DNA from: Streptomyces sp. NBC_00258
GTDB lineage: Bacteria; Actinomycetota; Actinomycetes; Streptomycetales; Streptomycetaceae
Direction: 5' to 3'
Length of the DNA stretch: 64,000 nt
NCBI RefSeq assembly: GCF_036182465.1
Contig: NZ_CP108081.1
Location: 12,028,001-12,092,000, forward strand
Made by a program: the position numbers and the translations under genes. Positions within the stretch are counted from its first letter, which is position 1. Each line of letters starts with the position of its first letter. Shown piece after piece: positions 1 through 9,482 of this stretch. Under the pieces are notes generated by a model. It was not told the DNA's origin and ran no database searches. It saw only the letters and a list, made by a program, of their open reading frames with translations.

Positions 1-37
1 CTCCCGCTGTCAGTGGTCCTCACTACGATCAACAACC

Positions 38-832
38 GTGGAATCCACTTCTATTGATCTGCTCCAGCAGATCGAGCAGGACGCTTTGGATGAGACCCGT
101 CCCCTCAGCGGCGCACTGCGCAAATGCCTCGTGCTGGGCAGCCAGACGGGGTCCGCGGAGCTGCGGCGATGGGCGGAACGCGAGCTACGCGGCTACGACA
201 ACGTGCCCGCTGGAGAACTACCTGACTATCGCCTGGTGCACGCCGGACTGTGTATCGACGCCCTGACCCCCGCCGGCGGCGGTGTGCTCCAGAACAATGC
301 CCAGCCGGTCAACCGCTACGCGATCCCTGCGGCGTGCCGGGCTGTCGTCGATGAACCGGCCCTGATCCGCAACGGCGTCACCGAGCTTGCCCAGTTGGCC
401 CAGCAGGCCGATGCCGTCAACGGCAGCATCAAGATCGTCCCGCATGGGGCGGATGAACTGGCCGTGCTCATCGCGCAGGAACAACGGGCACCGATCAACA
501 TCACCTCGGTGTACTGGAACGTGGGCCCGGCCACCCTCCACGGTCTGCTGGATCAGGTGCGCACCCGCCTCGTGCAACTCGTCACCGAGCTTCGGGCCAG
601 CACCTCTGCCGACGCACCGGCCCTTTCGGCTGCGAGGGTCAGTCAGGTCATGCGGGACATCAGGATTCAGGGGAACCAGAACCAGCTGTCCCTCACCATC
701 GGCGGCCAGTCCCCGGACACCTCTGGGAGCCAGCAATCGGGCCGCTGGGCTCCGTGGGGCCTCTTCGTGGCAGCCCTGGGATCCATCGGCACGGTGGTCG
801 CGGCCGTCGCCGCGATCATCGCGCTCAGATAG
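38..832 (+). CDS. AbiTii-domain protein with C-terminal membrane anchor
   Basis: This 264-residue protein begins at GTG. Its first ~60 residues (SIDLLQQIEQDALDE, then LRKCLVLG and LRRWAERELRGY) match the AbiTii domain, named from abortive-infection proteins but of unknown biochemical activity. The middle (about 65-195) has no motif I recognise. The last ~28 residues (WGLFVAALGSIGTVVAAVAA) form one hydrophobic helix, so the protein is probably tail-anchored with the AbiTii domain in the cytoplasm. A link to phage defence is only suggested by the domain name. The upstream sequence is cut by the window edge, so any partner gene on that side is invisible. No gene follows it on the same strand for more than 900 bases. 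Confidence 0.75.
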   Translation: MESTSIDLLQQIEQDALDETRPLSGALRKCLVLGSQTGSAELRRWAERELRGYDNVPAGELPDYRLVHAGLCIDALTPAGGGVLQNNAQPVNRYAIPAACRAVVDEPALIRNGVTELAQLAQQADAVNGSIKIVPHGADELAVLIAQEQRAPINITSVYWNVGPATLHGLLDQVRTRLVQLVTELRASTSADAPALSAARVSQVMRDIRIQGNQNQLSLTIGGQSPDTSGSQQSGRWAPWGLFVAALGSIGTVVAAVAAIIALR

Positions 833-1746
833 CCCGCAGTCATCGGCGCAGGGACGGACGTGGAGAACCGGTTCGGGAGCGTGCGCACCGTGTGCTGTGT
901 GGGTTGCCGCACGCGGTGGCTTTCTGTAAAGAACGGACAGCGTCGCCTGGGAAGCACAGTGCGCAACGTGCCAGCGCGTCGATGGACTCGCCCAACGCGA
1001 GGACTTCGACCCGGATGATCTCGAGCTGCCCAGGGTGCCGGCGCCCGGGAGCGCGACCAGCGTGCCCCTTCGCGTTCTCGGTCTGACCTGTGCGTGCTCG
1101 AAATGCAGGAAGGACCCCCCGGTGCGTCGGCGGTCTGTGTCCAGCCCGCCCCGGTCGATCGGGGTTCATTCGCAGTGCATCGGGCTTCAGCCCGGTGGTG
1201 GAGCGAATCTGATGGTTGCGACGCGGAGCGTCGCCGCGTCTGGTCCGGCGGAGCCGGACACGGCATGTTCACTACCCGCGGCGCGGAGCGTCGTGATCGC
1301 TGGTCCCGGCGGAGCCGGGCTGCCATCACTCACTGGTACAGCCGGACCATGCGCGTGCGGCAGCTGACCCCAACGGGTGTCAGCACTGCGCCGCGCTCCA
1401 GGCAACTTCCCCGTCCAGGAGGAGGCACTGGCCGCGTCGCGTCGGCTGGCGGGCCGGACGGCCTGGAACGCTGTTGGTCGCCGACTGCTCCGTCCGTGAA
1501 TTCAGGTGATCGTGCACGACAACGGTGGCGGCGTGATCGCCACCTGACGGGACCGAACCGCACCCGTCCTGACCGAATCTGCCCCGACCCTTGGCCGACC
1601 ACGCGGAGCCAGCCGGTCATCCCGGAGGAATCCCAGCTGGGTGCGGCCCCTGCGGTTCACAGGGCGGGCGCTCACTGGCCGTGAATTATTCCCATGGTCT
1701 TCGCACCCCGGACGACTAGCGTCCGCGGCCACCAGCTGAAGACGCC
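833..1746. other. long non-coding stretch
   Basis: About 0.9 kb lies between the AbiTii gene and the hydrolase. Open frames here are antisense or out-of-phase and show no recognisable protein. The only structure I see is the hairpin cluster at 1218-1319, listed separately. Confidence 0.5.
1218..1319. repeat. cluster of small hairpins with GGA loops
   Basis: Three perfect hairpins share the loop GGA: GCGACGC-GGA-GCGTCGC (1218-1234), GTCCGGC-GGA-GCCGGAC (1243-1259) and CCCGGC-GGA-GCCGGG (1305-1319). The first two together are partly repeated directly further on (GCGGAGCGTCG ... TGGTCC/CGGCGGAGCCGG). They could be REP-like repeats or a structured RNA. There is no U-tract to support terminators. 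Confidence 0.5.
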
Positions 1747-1773
1747 GTGTGCGCCCGAGCGACGAGGACCGAC

Positions 1774-3507
1774 ATGCCGCACCTGATCGCCGATACCAAG
1801 TGGGCGTTCACCCGCCTGTACATGGCCGCCAGCAAGCATCTGGTCACCCCGTTCAAAGAGTTGCCGTCCGCGACTGCGGCCCGCCACGCCAAAGCGGTCC
1901 GCGAGAGCCACATGGTCGCCATGCGGGACGGTGTGGCCCTGAACACGGACGTCTACCTGCCCGCGGAGTCGGGCGGTGATCGCGCGCCGGGGACGTTCCC
2001 GGCGGTGCTGATCCGAGTTCCGTACGGCAACCGCGAAAGCTATACATACATGCCCGCCGTGGGCCGCTTCTGGGCCCGGCGCGGCTATGCGTGCGCCGTG
2101 CAGGACGTGCGCGGGCGCTTCGGCTCACAGGGACAGTGGACGACGTTCGTCAACGAGGTCGACGACGGCCACGACACCATCGACTGGATCGCTCGCCGGC
2201 CCTGGTCTGACGGGCGGGTCGCCCTGACCGGAGAGTCCTACTACGGCTTCACCGCCTGGGCAGGCGCAGCCTCTCAGCATCCCGCGGTGGTCTGCACTGC
2301 CCCCGGCGACATGGGTCTGGACATGTACACGATGCTGTACGAGGGCGGGGCGCTGTGTCTGGGCAGCACGGCCATGTGGGCGTGCGACCAGGCGGGCAGC
2401 GGATACCTGAACTGGTACCGCCTCGACAGTGAGCACCTGCCGCTGCGGGAGATGTCGGAGGCGGCTGGTCTGCCCAGCGACAACTACCGCGACGCCGTCG
2501 ACAACCCCACCCGCATGGCCCGCTGGGAGGAGCTGGACTTCCGTCACCTGATCGACAAGATCGAGGTGCCGGTCATGGTGTGGGACGGCTGGTACGACGT
2601 CCTGCTCCCCGGCGCGCTGCAGGCCTGGCAGGAGCTGGCGGTACGCCGACCGGAGGTTCCCAGGCGCCTGGTCATCGGTCCGACCGACCACGAGACCAGC
2701 AGCGACCACAGCGGCCGCATCGGCCGCATTGCCATCCCGGAGGGGCCGCGGACCTGGGATCGGGTCCTGGAGTTCATCGACGCGGTGATGGCCAGCCGGG
2801 ACCTCGGCCCCCGAGTGAGCCTCTACATCACCGGCGCCGACCGCTGGCACCACACCACGGCATGGCCGCCGCCGGAAGCCCGCCCCTACCGGCTCTACCT
2901 GCACGCCGACGGCACCCTCAGTCCGATGGCTCCCACCGGCCCCGAGCCGGACATCCAGTTCACCTACGATCCCGCCGATCCGGTGCGGTCCTGGCAGGGC
3001 AAGGACCTGTGGGCGATGACCCGCGGGCTGGAAGACCGCCGCCCGTTGCACCGCCGGCCCGACGTACTGGTCTACCGCAGCGAACCACTGGAGCGCCCCA
3101 CGGACATCGTCGGCCCTGTATCAGTGCGCCTTGCGGTGAGCACCACCGCCCCCGGCACCGACTTCACCGCCGCACTGATCGACATCGCGTCCGACGGGCA
3201 CGCACAGTTCGTCCAGGAAGGTATCTGCCGCCTCTCGCACACCGATCAGACTGACACCCCGCAAGCCCCCGCCGACGGCGCACCGCGACACATCGACATC
3301 TCCCTCACCGCCACCGGCTACCGCTTCGCCGCCGGTCACCGCATCGCCATCGAGGTCTCCAGCAGCTCCTTCGACCGCTGGGACCGCAACCTCAACACCG
3401 GCCCCGATGGAGACGGCGTCACCATGCGCACCGCCCGGCAGACGATCCACCACAGCGCCCAGACACCCTCCCACCTCGACGTCCTCGTGTTGGGGGAGCC
3501 CGGATGA
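1774..3507 (+). CDS. CocE/NonD-family serine hydrolase
   Basis: This is a 577-residue S15-type alpha/beta hydrolase (CocE/NonD, X-Pro dipeptidyl-peptidase superfamily), which cleaves esters or amides of small molecules or peptides. The N-terminal catalytic fold contains the nucleophile elbow GESYYG (Ser about 155), Asp in DGWYD (about 275) and His in PTDHE (about 306). The C-terminal ~220 residues form the jelly-roll domain of this family (VGPVSVRLAVSTTAPGTDF). The frame opens earlier, at a GTG at 1747, but the ATG at 1774 has GAGGA six bases upstream and is preferred. Its stop overlaps the start of the downstream symporter by four bases, so the pair is co-transcribed and probably imports and then hydrolyses a conjugate. 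The substrate is unknown. No signal peptide is visible. Confidence 0.85.
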   Translation: MPHLIADTKWAFTRLYMAASKHLVTPFKELPSATAARHAKAVRESHMVAMRDGVALNTDVYLPAESGGDRAPGTFPAVLIRVPYGNRESYTYMPAVGRFWARRGYACAVQDVRGRFGSQGQWTTFVNEVDDGHDTIDWIARRPWSDGRVALTGESYYGFTAWAGAASQHPAVVCTAPGDMGLDMYTMLYEGGALCLGSTAMWACDQAGSGYLNWYRLDSEHLPLREMSEAAGLPSDNYRDAVDNPTRMARWEELDFRHLIDKIEVPVMVWDGWYDVLLPGALQAWQELAVRRPEVPRRLVIGPTDHETSSDHSGRIGRIAIPEGPRTWDRVLEFIDAVMASRDLGPRVSLYITGADRWHHTTAWPPPEARPYRLYLHADGTLSPMAPTGPEPDIQFTYDPADPVRSWQGKDLWAMTRGLEDRRPLHRRPDVLVYRSEPLERPTDIVGPVSVRLAVSTTAPGTDFTAALIDIASDGHAQFVQEGICRLSHTDQTDTPQAPADGAPRHIDISLTATGYRFAAGHRIAIEVSSSSFDRWDRNLNTGPDGDGVTMRTARQTIHHSAQTPSHLDVLVLGEPG

Positions 3508-4913
3508 CCGCCCAGGCAGCCACCCCGGCCGCACTGGTCCCGGCCCTGCCCCGGGCGGTGCGCTGGGGCTACGGCGGCGGCGAGTGGGCCAATGCGGTGG
3601 TGTGGACCTCCTTCACCGCCCTCTTCCTGTACTTCTTCACCGACATTGTCCACGCGAGCGCGGCTCTCGGCGGCACGCTCATGCTGCTGGGAACCCTGTG
3701 CAACACCTTGCTGCAGCCCTACATCGGCCTGCGCTCCGACCGGCTGCAGAGCCGGCACGGCCGCCGGCTGCCGTTCCTGGCCCTCGCGGCCGTCCCCTAT
3801 GCGGTGACCTCGTGGCTGCTGTTCACCGATCCCGGATGGAGCGGGATAGCCCAGACTCTGTACTTCGGCGCCGTCGTCATCGCCTGGTCCGCCTGCCTCA
3901 CCTTCTTCTACGTCCCCTACGGCGCCCTCGGGGCCGAGCTGAGCACCCACGCGCCAGAACGCACCGCCCTGGCCACCGTGCGCACCGCCTGCTCCCAGAT
4001 GGGCGCGCTGGTCGGCGCGGTCGCCCCCCTGCTGCTGGCCGGATGGTTCGGCGGCGGCAGGACCGGATGGTCCACGGCAGCCGCCGTCACCGCCCTGCTC
4101 GCGGCCGCCGGAATCCTGATCACATGGGCCACCGCGAGGGGCCGTGAAACGGCTGCTGAACCCGCCACCACCCGCATGCGGGACCAGTTCGCGATGTTGC
4201 GCTCACCCACCGTGCGCCGTCTGCTCGGCGCACTGATGTTCGGTTGGGCCCCCATCAGCGTCACTGGCGCCGTCAACCTCTACTATGCGCTCCACATCAT
4301 GCAGCTCAGCCAGAGCATGGCCTCGGCATTGCTGCTCGTGTGGTTTATGGCCGGGCTCGCCTGGCTGCCGCTGGTGCAGTACCTGAGCAGCCGCATTGGC
4401 AAGACACGCACCTACGTCGCCTTCACCACCGGCTGGTTCTTCACCCAGTGCCTGTTCCTGCTGCTGCATCCCGGTGACCAGGTACTGCTGTGGACGCTGA
4501 TCCTGCTCTCCTCCGCCGGGAGCATGGCCGTGGCCGTCACCACCTGGTCCCTGCTGGCCGACGTCAGCGACATCGAGGAATTGCGCACCGGCGAGCGGCG
4601 CGAAGGAGCCCTGTACGGACTGGCGGCTTTCGCCCAGACCGCCCTGGCCGCCCTCGCGGTCTGGTTCGTCGGCCTGACCCTGTCAGCCGCCGGCTACCAC
4701 GGCGGCGAGCACCCCAACCACACCGCCCGCGAGGCCATCCGCTTGTTGATGTCGATCGGCACCGCCGTGTGGCTCATCCCCGGCATCCTGTGCTGCCTCA
4801 GGCTCGGCCTCACCCACCAGCGACACCACGCTGTCCGAGCCGCCCTCGACTCCCGGGCCGCCGACACCCCCATTTTGCCCGCCGCCAAAGCCGACTTGCT
4901 GGCAAACCTGTAG
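3504..4913 (+). CDS. GPH-type (MelB-like) MFS symporter
   Basis: This 469-residue membrane protein has about twelve hydrophobic segments. The N-terminus (YGGGEWANAVVWTSFTALF, then DRLQSRHGRRLPF) matches the glycoside-pentoside-hexuronide:cation symporter family, in which the D-R-x-x-x-R/HGRR loop follows the second helix. It probably imports a sugar or glycoside-like solute with a cation. The ATGA overlap with the hydrolase gene implies translational coupling, so the two likely share one substrate. The C-terminal ~40 residues are hydrophilic and cytoplasmic. An MFS drug-efflux role is less likely given the family signature. Confidence 0.8.
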   Translation: MTAQAATPAALVPALPRAVRWGYGGGEWANAVVWTSFTALFLYFFTDIVHASAALGGTLMLLGTLCNTLLQPYIGLRSDRLQSRHGRRLPFLALAAVPYAVTSWLLFTDPGWSGIAQTLYFGAVVIAWSACLTFFYVPYGALGAELSTHAPERTALATVRTACSQMGALVGAVAPLLLAGWFGGGRTGWSTAAAVTALLAAAGILITWATARGRETAAEPATTRMRDQFAMLRSPTVRRLLGALMFGWAPISVTGAVNLYYALHIMQLSQSMASALLLVWFMAGLAWLPLVQYLSSRIGKTRTYVAFTTGWFFTQCLFLLLHPGDQVLLWTLILLSSAGSMAVAVTTWSLLADVSDIEELRTGERREGALYGLAAFAQTALAALAVWFVGLTLSAAGYHGGEHPNHTAREAIRLLMSIGTAVWLIPGILCCLRLGLTHQRHHAVRAALDSRAADTPILPAAKADLLANL

Positions 4914-5025
4914 CAAAAACAGTTCACCGTTCACATGCTTACCTCGGTCCCGCCGCACACGCGCCCTATCATGACGGCACATCACAGCCGCTGAAGCGGC
5001 TCACGCCACCAGAGGTGACATCGAC

Positions 5026-5730
5026 GTGGACGAGGTTTCGCCGAGCAGCGAACCCACCAAACGAGGCCGGGGCCGCCCTCGCGAAGTCGTGCGTCGCCCC
5101 TCCGGCCAGGGCAGCCCTCTGCAGCAGCGGCGTGAGGACTACCCCGGCACCACCCGCGCCATCCTGGAGGCAGCCCACCGCGTGCTGCTGCGCCATGGCA
5201 CCGGCGGCTTGACCCTTGTGGCCGTGGCCAGGGAAGCCCACGTGGACGTCACCACGGTCTCCTACCACTTCGGCACCCGGCACGGACTCATCGAGAACCT
5301 GATGGACCTGCTCTACTCGGACACCGTCGCCGACCTCGCCGAGAACGTCAGTCACCTCGACTCCGGCTACGACCGATGGCACGCCTACATGGCCACGGTC
5401 AGCCGGATGTGCCAGGACCGCGAAGCCGCCCGCGCCTACTTCGACATCACTGCGCTCGCCCTGCGCGACGATGCCCTGCGTATCCGGCTGGCCCGCCTCA
5501 ACGTGTGGACCATCGGCGCATTCGCCCAGTTGCTGCAGGCTCCCGACCTGCCCGACCTCTCCGACGATCAGGTCAAGGTCCTCGGAGAGCTGATCTTCGC
5601 CGCCGTCGACGGCATCAACCTCCACCACGCCCTGGCCGGTTCCGACTACCCCCTCGACGACGTCCTCACCCTCCTCGAGCGCGTCATCAGCGACAGCATC
5701 AGCAAGGACACCGACACCAGCCACGGGTAA
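5026..5730 (+). CDS. TetR-family transcriptional regulator
   Basis: A 234-residue regulator starting at GTG, with AGAGGTGA just upstream. A basic N-terminal tail (KRGRGRPRE) precedes the TetR DNA-binding domain at about 40-90 (TRAILEAAHRVLLRHG, VAVAREAHVDVTTVSYHF). The remaining ~140 residues form a ligand-binding domain of the TetR_C type. It follows the hydrolase and symporter genes by 112 bases on the same strand and is the obvious candidate to control them. I saw no operator with confidence in the 4914-5025 gap. The protein looks intact. Confidence 0.85.
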   Translation: MDEVSPSSEPTKRGRGRPREVVRRPSGQGSPLQQRREDYPGTTRAILEAAHRVLLRHGTGGLTLVAVAREAHVDVTTVSYHFGTRHGLIENLMDLLYSDTVADLAENVSHLDSGYDRWHAYMATVSRMCQDREAARAYFDITALALRDDALRIRLARLNVWTIGAFAQLLQAPDLPDLSDDQVKVLGELIFAAVDGINLHHALAGSDYPLDDVLTLLERVISDSISKDTDTSHG

Positions 5731-5950
5731 CTGGCGACGTTCGACCGGATCCTGGCGGCCGCGCCTGAGCCCACCCTGGCCAGGGCCAGGGCCCTGTGGG
5801 CTGCCGCCTGGGTGGCACTGCTGCAGAGCGACTTCGCGACCGCCGACCGGTGGCTCGATGAGGCCGCAGAGCTGGGCGAACAGTTGGACGACCCGGAGGT
5901 GCACGCTCATGTCCAGGGCTCTCGGGGGGCCTTGACCCAAGGCCGGGTAG
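5731..5950 (+). pseudogene. internal fragment of a LuxR/TPR-type regulator
   Basis: Directly after the TetR stop codon one frame reads LATFDRILAAAPEPTLARA...WVALLQSDFATADRWLDEA...GEQLDDPEVHAHVQGSRGAL. This is the TPR-like helical repeat style of large ATP-binding LuxR-family regulators. It has no start or N-terminus and ends abruptly at the insertion-sequence junction near 5950. I read it as the middle of a regulator cut by the IS4-type element and the nested ISAzo13 copies. The rest of the gene is not visible beyond the elements. Confidence 0.55.
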
Positions 5951-5953
5951 TTA

Positions 5954-7716
5954 GGGCTTGCAGAGAATTAACCCGTAGCTTCACGTTCCGTGGTTCATTG
6001 GTCTGCTATGGGCGCTCTGGAAGGACAACAGGCCGAGCTGGCAGCCAAGTTCGAGGCGGTCCTGCCACATCTGGATGAGCGGCAGAGGCGTCTGCTGATG
6101 GGCGCGGAGGCCCGGTCGATCGGCCATGGCGGGATCGGGCTGGTCGCCCGTGCCGCCGGGGTGCGCGAGGGTACGGTGTCTCTGGGTGTCGCCGAACTTG
6201 ACTCCGGACAGGCCCCGTTGGGGCGGGTGCGCCGGGCGGGCGGCGGCCGTAAGCGGACAGTCGATCTGGACCCGGGGCTGCGTCCGGCGCTATTGGCTCT
6301 GGTCGAGCCGGACGTGCGGGGCGATCCGATGTCGCCCCTGCGCTGGACGACGAAATCCACCCGCCATCTGGCCGGCGAACTCACCCGCCGGGGCCACCGG
6401 ATATCCGCCGACACCGTTGCCGACGTACTGCGCGAGGAAGGCTTCAGCCTCCAGGGCAACGCCAAGACCGTCGAAGGTAGACAACACCCCGACCGGGACG
6501 GCCAGTTCCGCTACATCAACGAGCAGGCCAAGGCCCACCAGGCCGCTGGCGACCCGGTGATCAGCGTCGATACGAAGAAGAAGGAAATCGTCGGGCCGTA
6601 CAGGAACGGCGGCCGCGAGTGGCGGCCGGCGGGTGACCCCGTGCAGGTCAGCACCCATGACTTCCCCGACAAAGAACTCGGGAAAGCTGTGCCCTACGGC
6701 ATCTATGACCTGGCCGCGAACACCGGCTGGGTCAGTGTCGGCACCGACCACGACACCGCCGCTTTCGCCGTGGAATCCATCCGCCGCTGGTGGAAGGGCC
6801 GCAGCCAGCACGACTACCCGCAGGCCAAACGGCTACTGGTCACCGCGGACGCCGGTGGCTCCAACGGTTACCGCACCCGCGCCTGGAAGGCCGAACTCGC
6901 CGCCCTGGCCCTGGAAACAGGCATGAACATCACCGTGTGTCACTTTCCGCCGGGAACTTCGAAGTGGAATCGGATCGAGCACCGACTGTTCGCCCACATC
7001 ACCATGAACTGGCGCGGCAGGCCCCTGACCAGCCATGACGTCATCGTTCAGTCCATCGCCGCGACCACCACCCGCACCGGATTGAGCGTCCACGCCGAAC
7101 TCGACACCACCGCCTACGAGACCGGCATCCGCATCGGCGACCGGCAGATGGACGCCCTGCCTCTGAGCCGCCACGACTGGCACGGTGACTGGAACTACAC
7201 CCTTCGCCCCGAGTCGCACTGCCGGGACGGGATCCCTCCCATCCCGCCTCAGGATCTACCCGGCCCCGGTCGCGCCTGGCTGGCCCATCCGGACCTGACC
7301 GGTCTGCCGCACGACCAGTGGGACCAGCTGATCACCCAGTTGAGAGCCGCCCGAGAGCTCCAGCGGGAAGAAGACCTTCACCAAAGACGCGGCGGGGACC
7401 GGCGGAAAGTCCCCTCCGCCGGCCTCTACACCGGCCGCCGCCCCGGCCTCACCCTCGTCGACCGGCTCCTGGCCACCCTCCTCTACCAGCGGTTCAAGCT
7501 CCCCCAGGTCGCCATCGCCCCGCTCTTCACCGTCACACCCGTGACCCTCAACCGCGCCATCAGCCAAACCCGCCGACTCCTGGACGCGATCGGACACACC
7601 ATCGAACCCGCCGCCACTCGACTGGCCACCCTGGACGACCTCGCGGACCTCGCCACCCGCCTCGGCATCACCCCGACACCAAAGATCAAGACAGCGAGTT
7701 AATTCTCTGCAAGCCC
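5954..7716 (+). mobile_element. ISAzo13-type insertion sequence, copy 1
   Basis: This 1763-base element is bounded by 19-base perfect inverted repeats, GGGCTTGCAGAGAATTAAC at 5954-5972 and its complement at 7698-7716. It is flanked by the direct repeat TTA at 5951-5953 and 7717-7719, consistent with a 3-base target duplication. It carries a single transposase gene whose stop codon lies in the right inverted repeat. An apparently identical copy follows head-to-tail after only the three bases TTA. Confidence 0.9.
6008..7702 (+). CDS. ISAzo13-family transposase (copy 1)
   Basis: This 564-residue transposase (from the ATG at 6008; an in-frame GTG lies at 5990) begins with an HTH-like region (GHGGIGLVARAAGVREGTVSLG) and a Arg/Lys-rich linker (GGGRKRTVDLDPG). 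A DDE-type catalytic core follows: VISVDTKKKE, LLVTADAGGSNGYR and HFPPGTSKWNRIEHRLF. These are typical of the DDE_Tnp_ISAZ013 domain. A C-terminal extension of ~150 residues ends in a second HTH-like segment (QVAIAPLFTVTPVTLNRAIS). It is intact, and residue-for-residue the same as copy 2. There is no clear ribosome binding site at either start. Confidence 0.9.
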   Translation: MGALEGQQAELAAKFEAVLPHLDERQRRLLMGAEARSIGHGGIGLVARAAGVREGTVSLGVAELDSGQAPLGRVRRAGGGRKRTVDLDPGLRPALLALVEPDVRGDPMSPLRWTTKSTRHLAGELTRRGHRISADTVADVLREEGFSLQGNAKTVEGRQHPDRDGQFRYINEQAKAHQAAGDPVISVDTKKKEIVGPYRNGGREWRPAGDPVQVSTHDFPDKELGKAVPYGIYDLAANTGWVSVGTDHDTAAFAVESIRRWWKGRSQHDYPQAKRLLVTADAGGSNGYRTRAWKAELAALALETGMNITVCHFPPGTSKWNRIEHRLFAHITMNWRGRPLTSHDVIVQSIAATTTRTGLSVHAELDTTAYETGIRIGDRQMDALPLSRHDWHGDWNYTLRPESHCRDGIPPIPPQDLPGPGRAWLAHPDLTGLPHDQWDQLITQLRAARELQREEDLHQRRGGDRRKVPSAGLYTGRRPGLTLVDRLLATLLYQRFKLPQVAIAPLFTVTPVTLNRAISQTRRLLDAIGHTIEPAATRLATLDDLADLATRLGITPTPKIKTAS

Positions 7717-7719
7717 TTA

Positions 7720-9482
7720 GGGCTTGCAGAGAATTAACCCGTAGCTTCACGTTCCGTGGTTCATTGGTCTGCTATGGGCGCTCTGGAAGGACAACAGGCC
7801 GAGCTGGCAGCCAAGTTCGAGGCGGTCCTGCCACATCTGGATGAGCGGCAGAGGCGTCTGCTGATGGGCGCGGAGGCCCGGTCGATCGGCCATGGCGGGA
7901 TCGGGCTGGTCGCCCGTGCCGCCGGGGTGCGCGAGGGTACGGTGTCTCTGGGTGTCGCCGAACTTGACTCCGGACAGGCCCCGTTGGGGCGGGTGCGCCG
8001 GGCGGGCGGCGGCCGTAAGCGGACAGTCGATCTGGACCCGGGGCTGCGTCCGGCGCTATTGGCTCTGGTCGAGCCGGACGTGCGGGGCGATCCGATGTCG
8101 CCCCTGCGCTGGACGACGAAATCCACCCGCCATCTGGCCGGCGAACTCACCCGCCGGGGCCACCGGATATCCGCCGACACCGTTGCCGACGTACTGCGCG
8201 AGGAAGGCTTCAGCCTCCAGGGCAACGCCAAGACCGTCGAAGGTAGACAACACCCCGACCGGGACGGCCAGTTCCGCTACATCAACGAGCAGGCCAAGGC
8301 CCACCAGGCCGCTGGCGACCCGGTGATCAGCGTCGATACGAAGAAGAAGGAAATCGTCGGGCCGTACAGGAACGGCGGCCGCGAGTGGCGGCCGGCGGGT
8401 GACCCCGTGCAGGTCAGCACCCATGACTTCCCCGACAAAGAACTCGGGAAAGCTGTGCCCTACGGCATCTATGACCTGGCCGCGAACACCGGCTGGGTCA
8501 GTGTCGGCACCGACCACGACACCGCCGCTTTCGCCGTGGAATCCATCCGCCGCTGGTGGAAGGGCCGCAGCCAGCACGACTACCCGCAGGCCAAACGGCT
8601 ACTGGTCACCGCGGACGCCGGTGGCTCCAACGGTTACCGCACCCGCGCCTGGAAGGCCGAACTCGCCGCCCTGGCCCTGGAAACAGGCATGAACATCACC
8701 GTGTGTCACTTTCCGCCGGGAACTTCGAAGTGGAATCGGATCGAGCACCGACTGTTCGCCCACATCACCATGAACTGGCGCGGCAGGCCCCTGACCAGCC
8801 ATGACGTCATCGTTCAGTCCATCGCCGCGACCACCACCCGCACCGGATTGAGCGTCCACGCCGAACTCGACACCACCGCCTACGAGACCGGCATCCGCAT
8901 CGGCGACCGGCAGATGGACGCCCTGCCTCTGAGCCGCCACGACTGGCACGGTGACTGGAACTACACCCTTCGCCCCGAGTCGCACTGCCGGGACGGGATC
9001 CCTCCCATCCCGCCTCAGGATCTACCCGGCCCCGGTCGCGCCTGGCTGGCCCATCCGGACCTGACCGGTCTGCCGCACGACCAGTGGGACCAGCTGATCA
9101 CCCAGTTGAGAGCCGCCCGAGAGCTCCAGCGGGAAGAAGACCTTCACCAAAGACGCGGCGGGGACCGGCGGAAAGTCCCCTCCGCCGGCCTCTACACCGG
9201 CCGCCGCCCCGGCCTCACCCTCGTCGACCGGCTCCTGGCCACCCTCCTCTACCAGCGGTTCAAGCTCCCCCAGGTCGCCATCGCCCCGCTCTTCACCGTC
9301 ACACCCGTGACCCTCAACCGCGCCATCAGCCAAACCCGCCGACTCCTGGACGCGATCGGACACACCATCGAACCCGCCGCCACTCGACTGGCCACCCTGG
9401 ACGACCTCGCGGACCTCGCCACCCGCCTCGGCATCACCCCGACACCAAAGATCAAGACAGCGAGTTAATTCTCTGCAAGCCC
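7720..9482 (+). mobile_element. ISAzo13-type insertion sequence, copy 2
   Basis: This second 1763-base copy has the same orientation and starts exactly 1766 bases after the first. Its left repeat is at 7720-7738 and its right repeat at 9464-9482, with TTA again at 9483-9485. The arrangement is TTA-IS-TTA-IS-TTA. The right-hand TTA also supplies the stop codon (TAA on the minus strand) of the older IS4-type transposase, which locates the insertion point. Confidence 0.9.
7774..9468 (+). CDS. ISAzo13-family transposase (copy 2)
   Basis: This is the second complete transposase, 564 residues from the ATG at 7774, with no amino-acid difference from copy 1. All DDE-core segments (VISVDTKKKE, ADAGGSNGYR, TSKWNRIEHR) are intact. 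Perfect identity of the copies implies a very recent duplication. Transcription entering from copy 1 could read into it, since only the abutted inverted repeats separate them. Confidence 0.9.
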   Translation: MGALEGQQAELAAKFEAVLPHLDERQRRLLMGAEARSIGHGGIGLVARAAGVREGTVSLGVAELDSGQAPLGRVRRAGGGRKRTVDLDPGLRPALLALVEPDVRGDPMSPLRWTTKSTRHLAGELTRRGHRISADTVADVLREEGFSLQGNAKTVEGRQHPDRDGQFRYINEQAKAHQAAGDPVISVDTKKKEIVGPYRNGGREWRPAGDPVQVSTHDFPDKELGKAVPYGIYDLAANTGWVSVGTDHDTAAFAVESIRRWWKGRSQHDYPQAKRLLVTADAGGSNGYRTRAWKAELAALALETGMNITVCHFPPGTSKWNRIEHRLFAHITMNWRGRPLTSHDVIVQSIAATTTRTGLSVHAELDTTAYETGIRIGDRQMDALPLSRHDWHGDWNYTLRPESHCRDGIPPIPPQDLPGPGRAWLAHPDLTGLPHDQWDQLITQLRAARELQREEDLHQRRGGDRRKVPSAGLYTGRRPGLTLVDRLLATLLYQRFKLPQVAIAPLFTVTPVTLNRAISQTRRLLDAIGHTIEPAATRLATLDDLADLATRLGITPTPKIKTAS

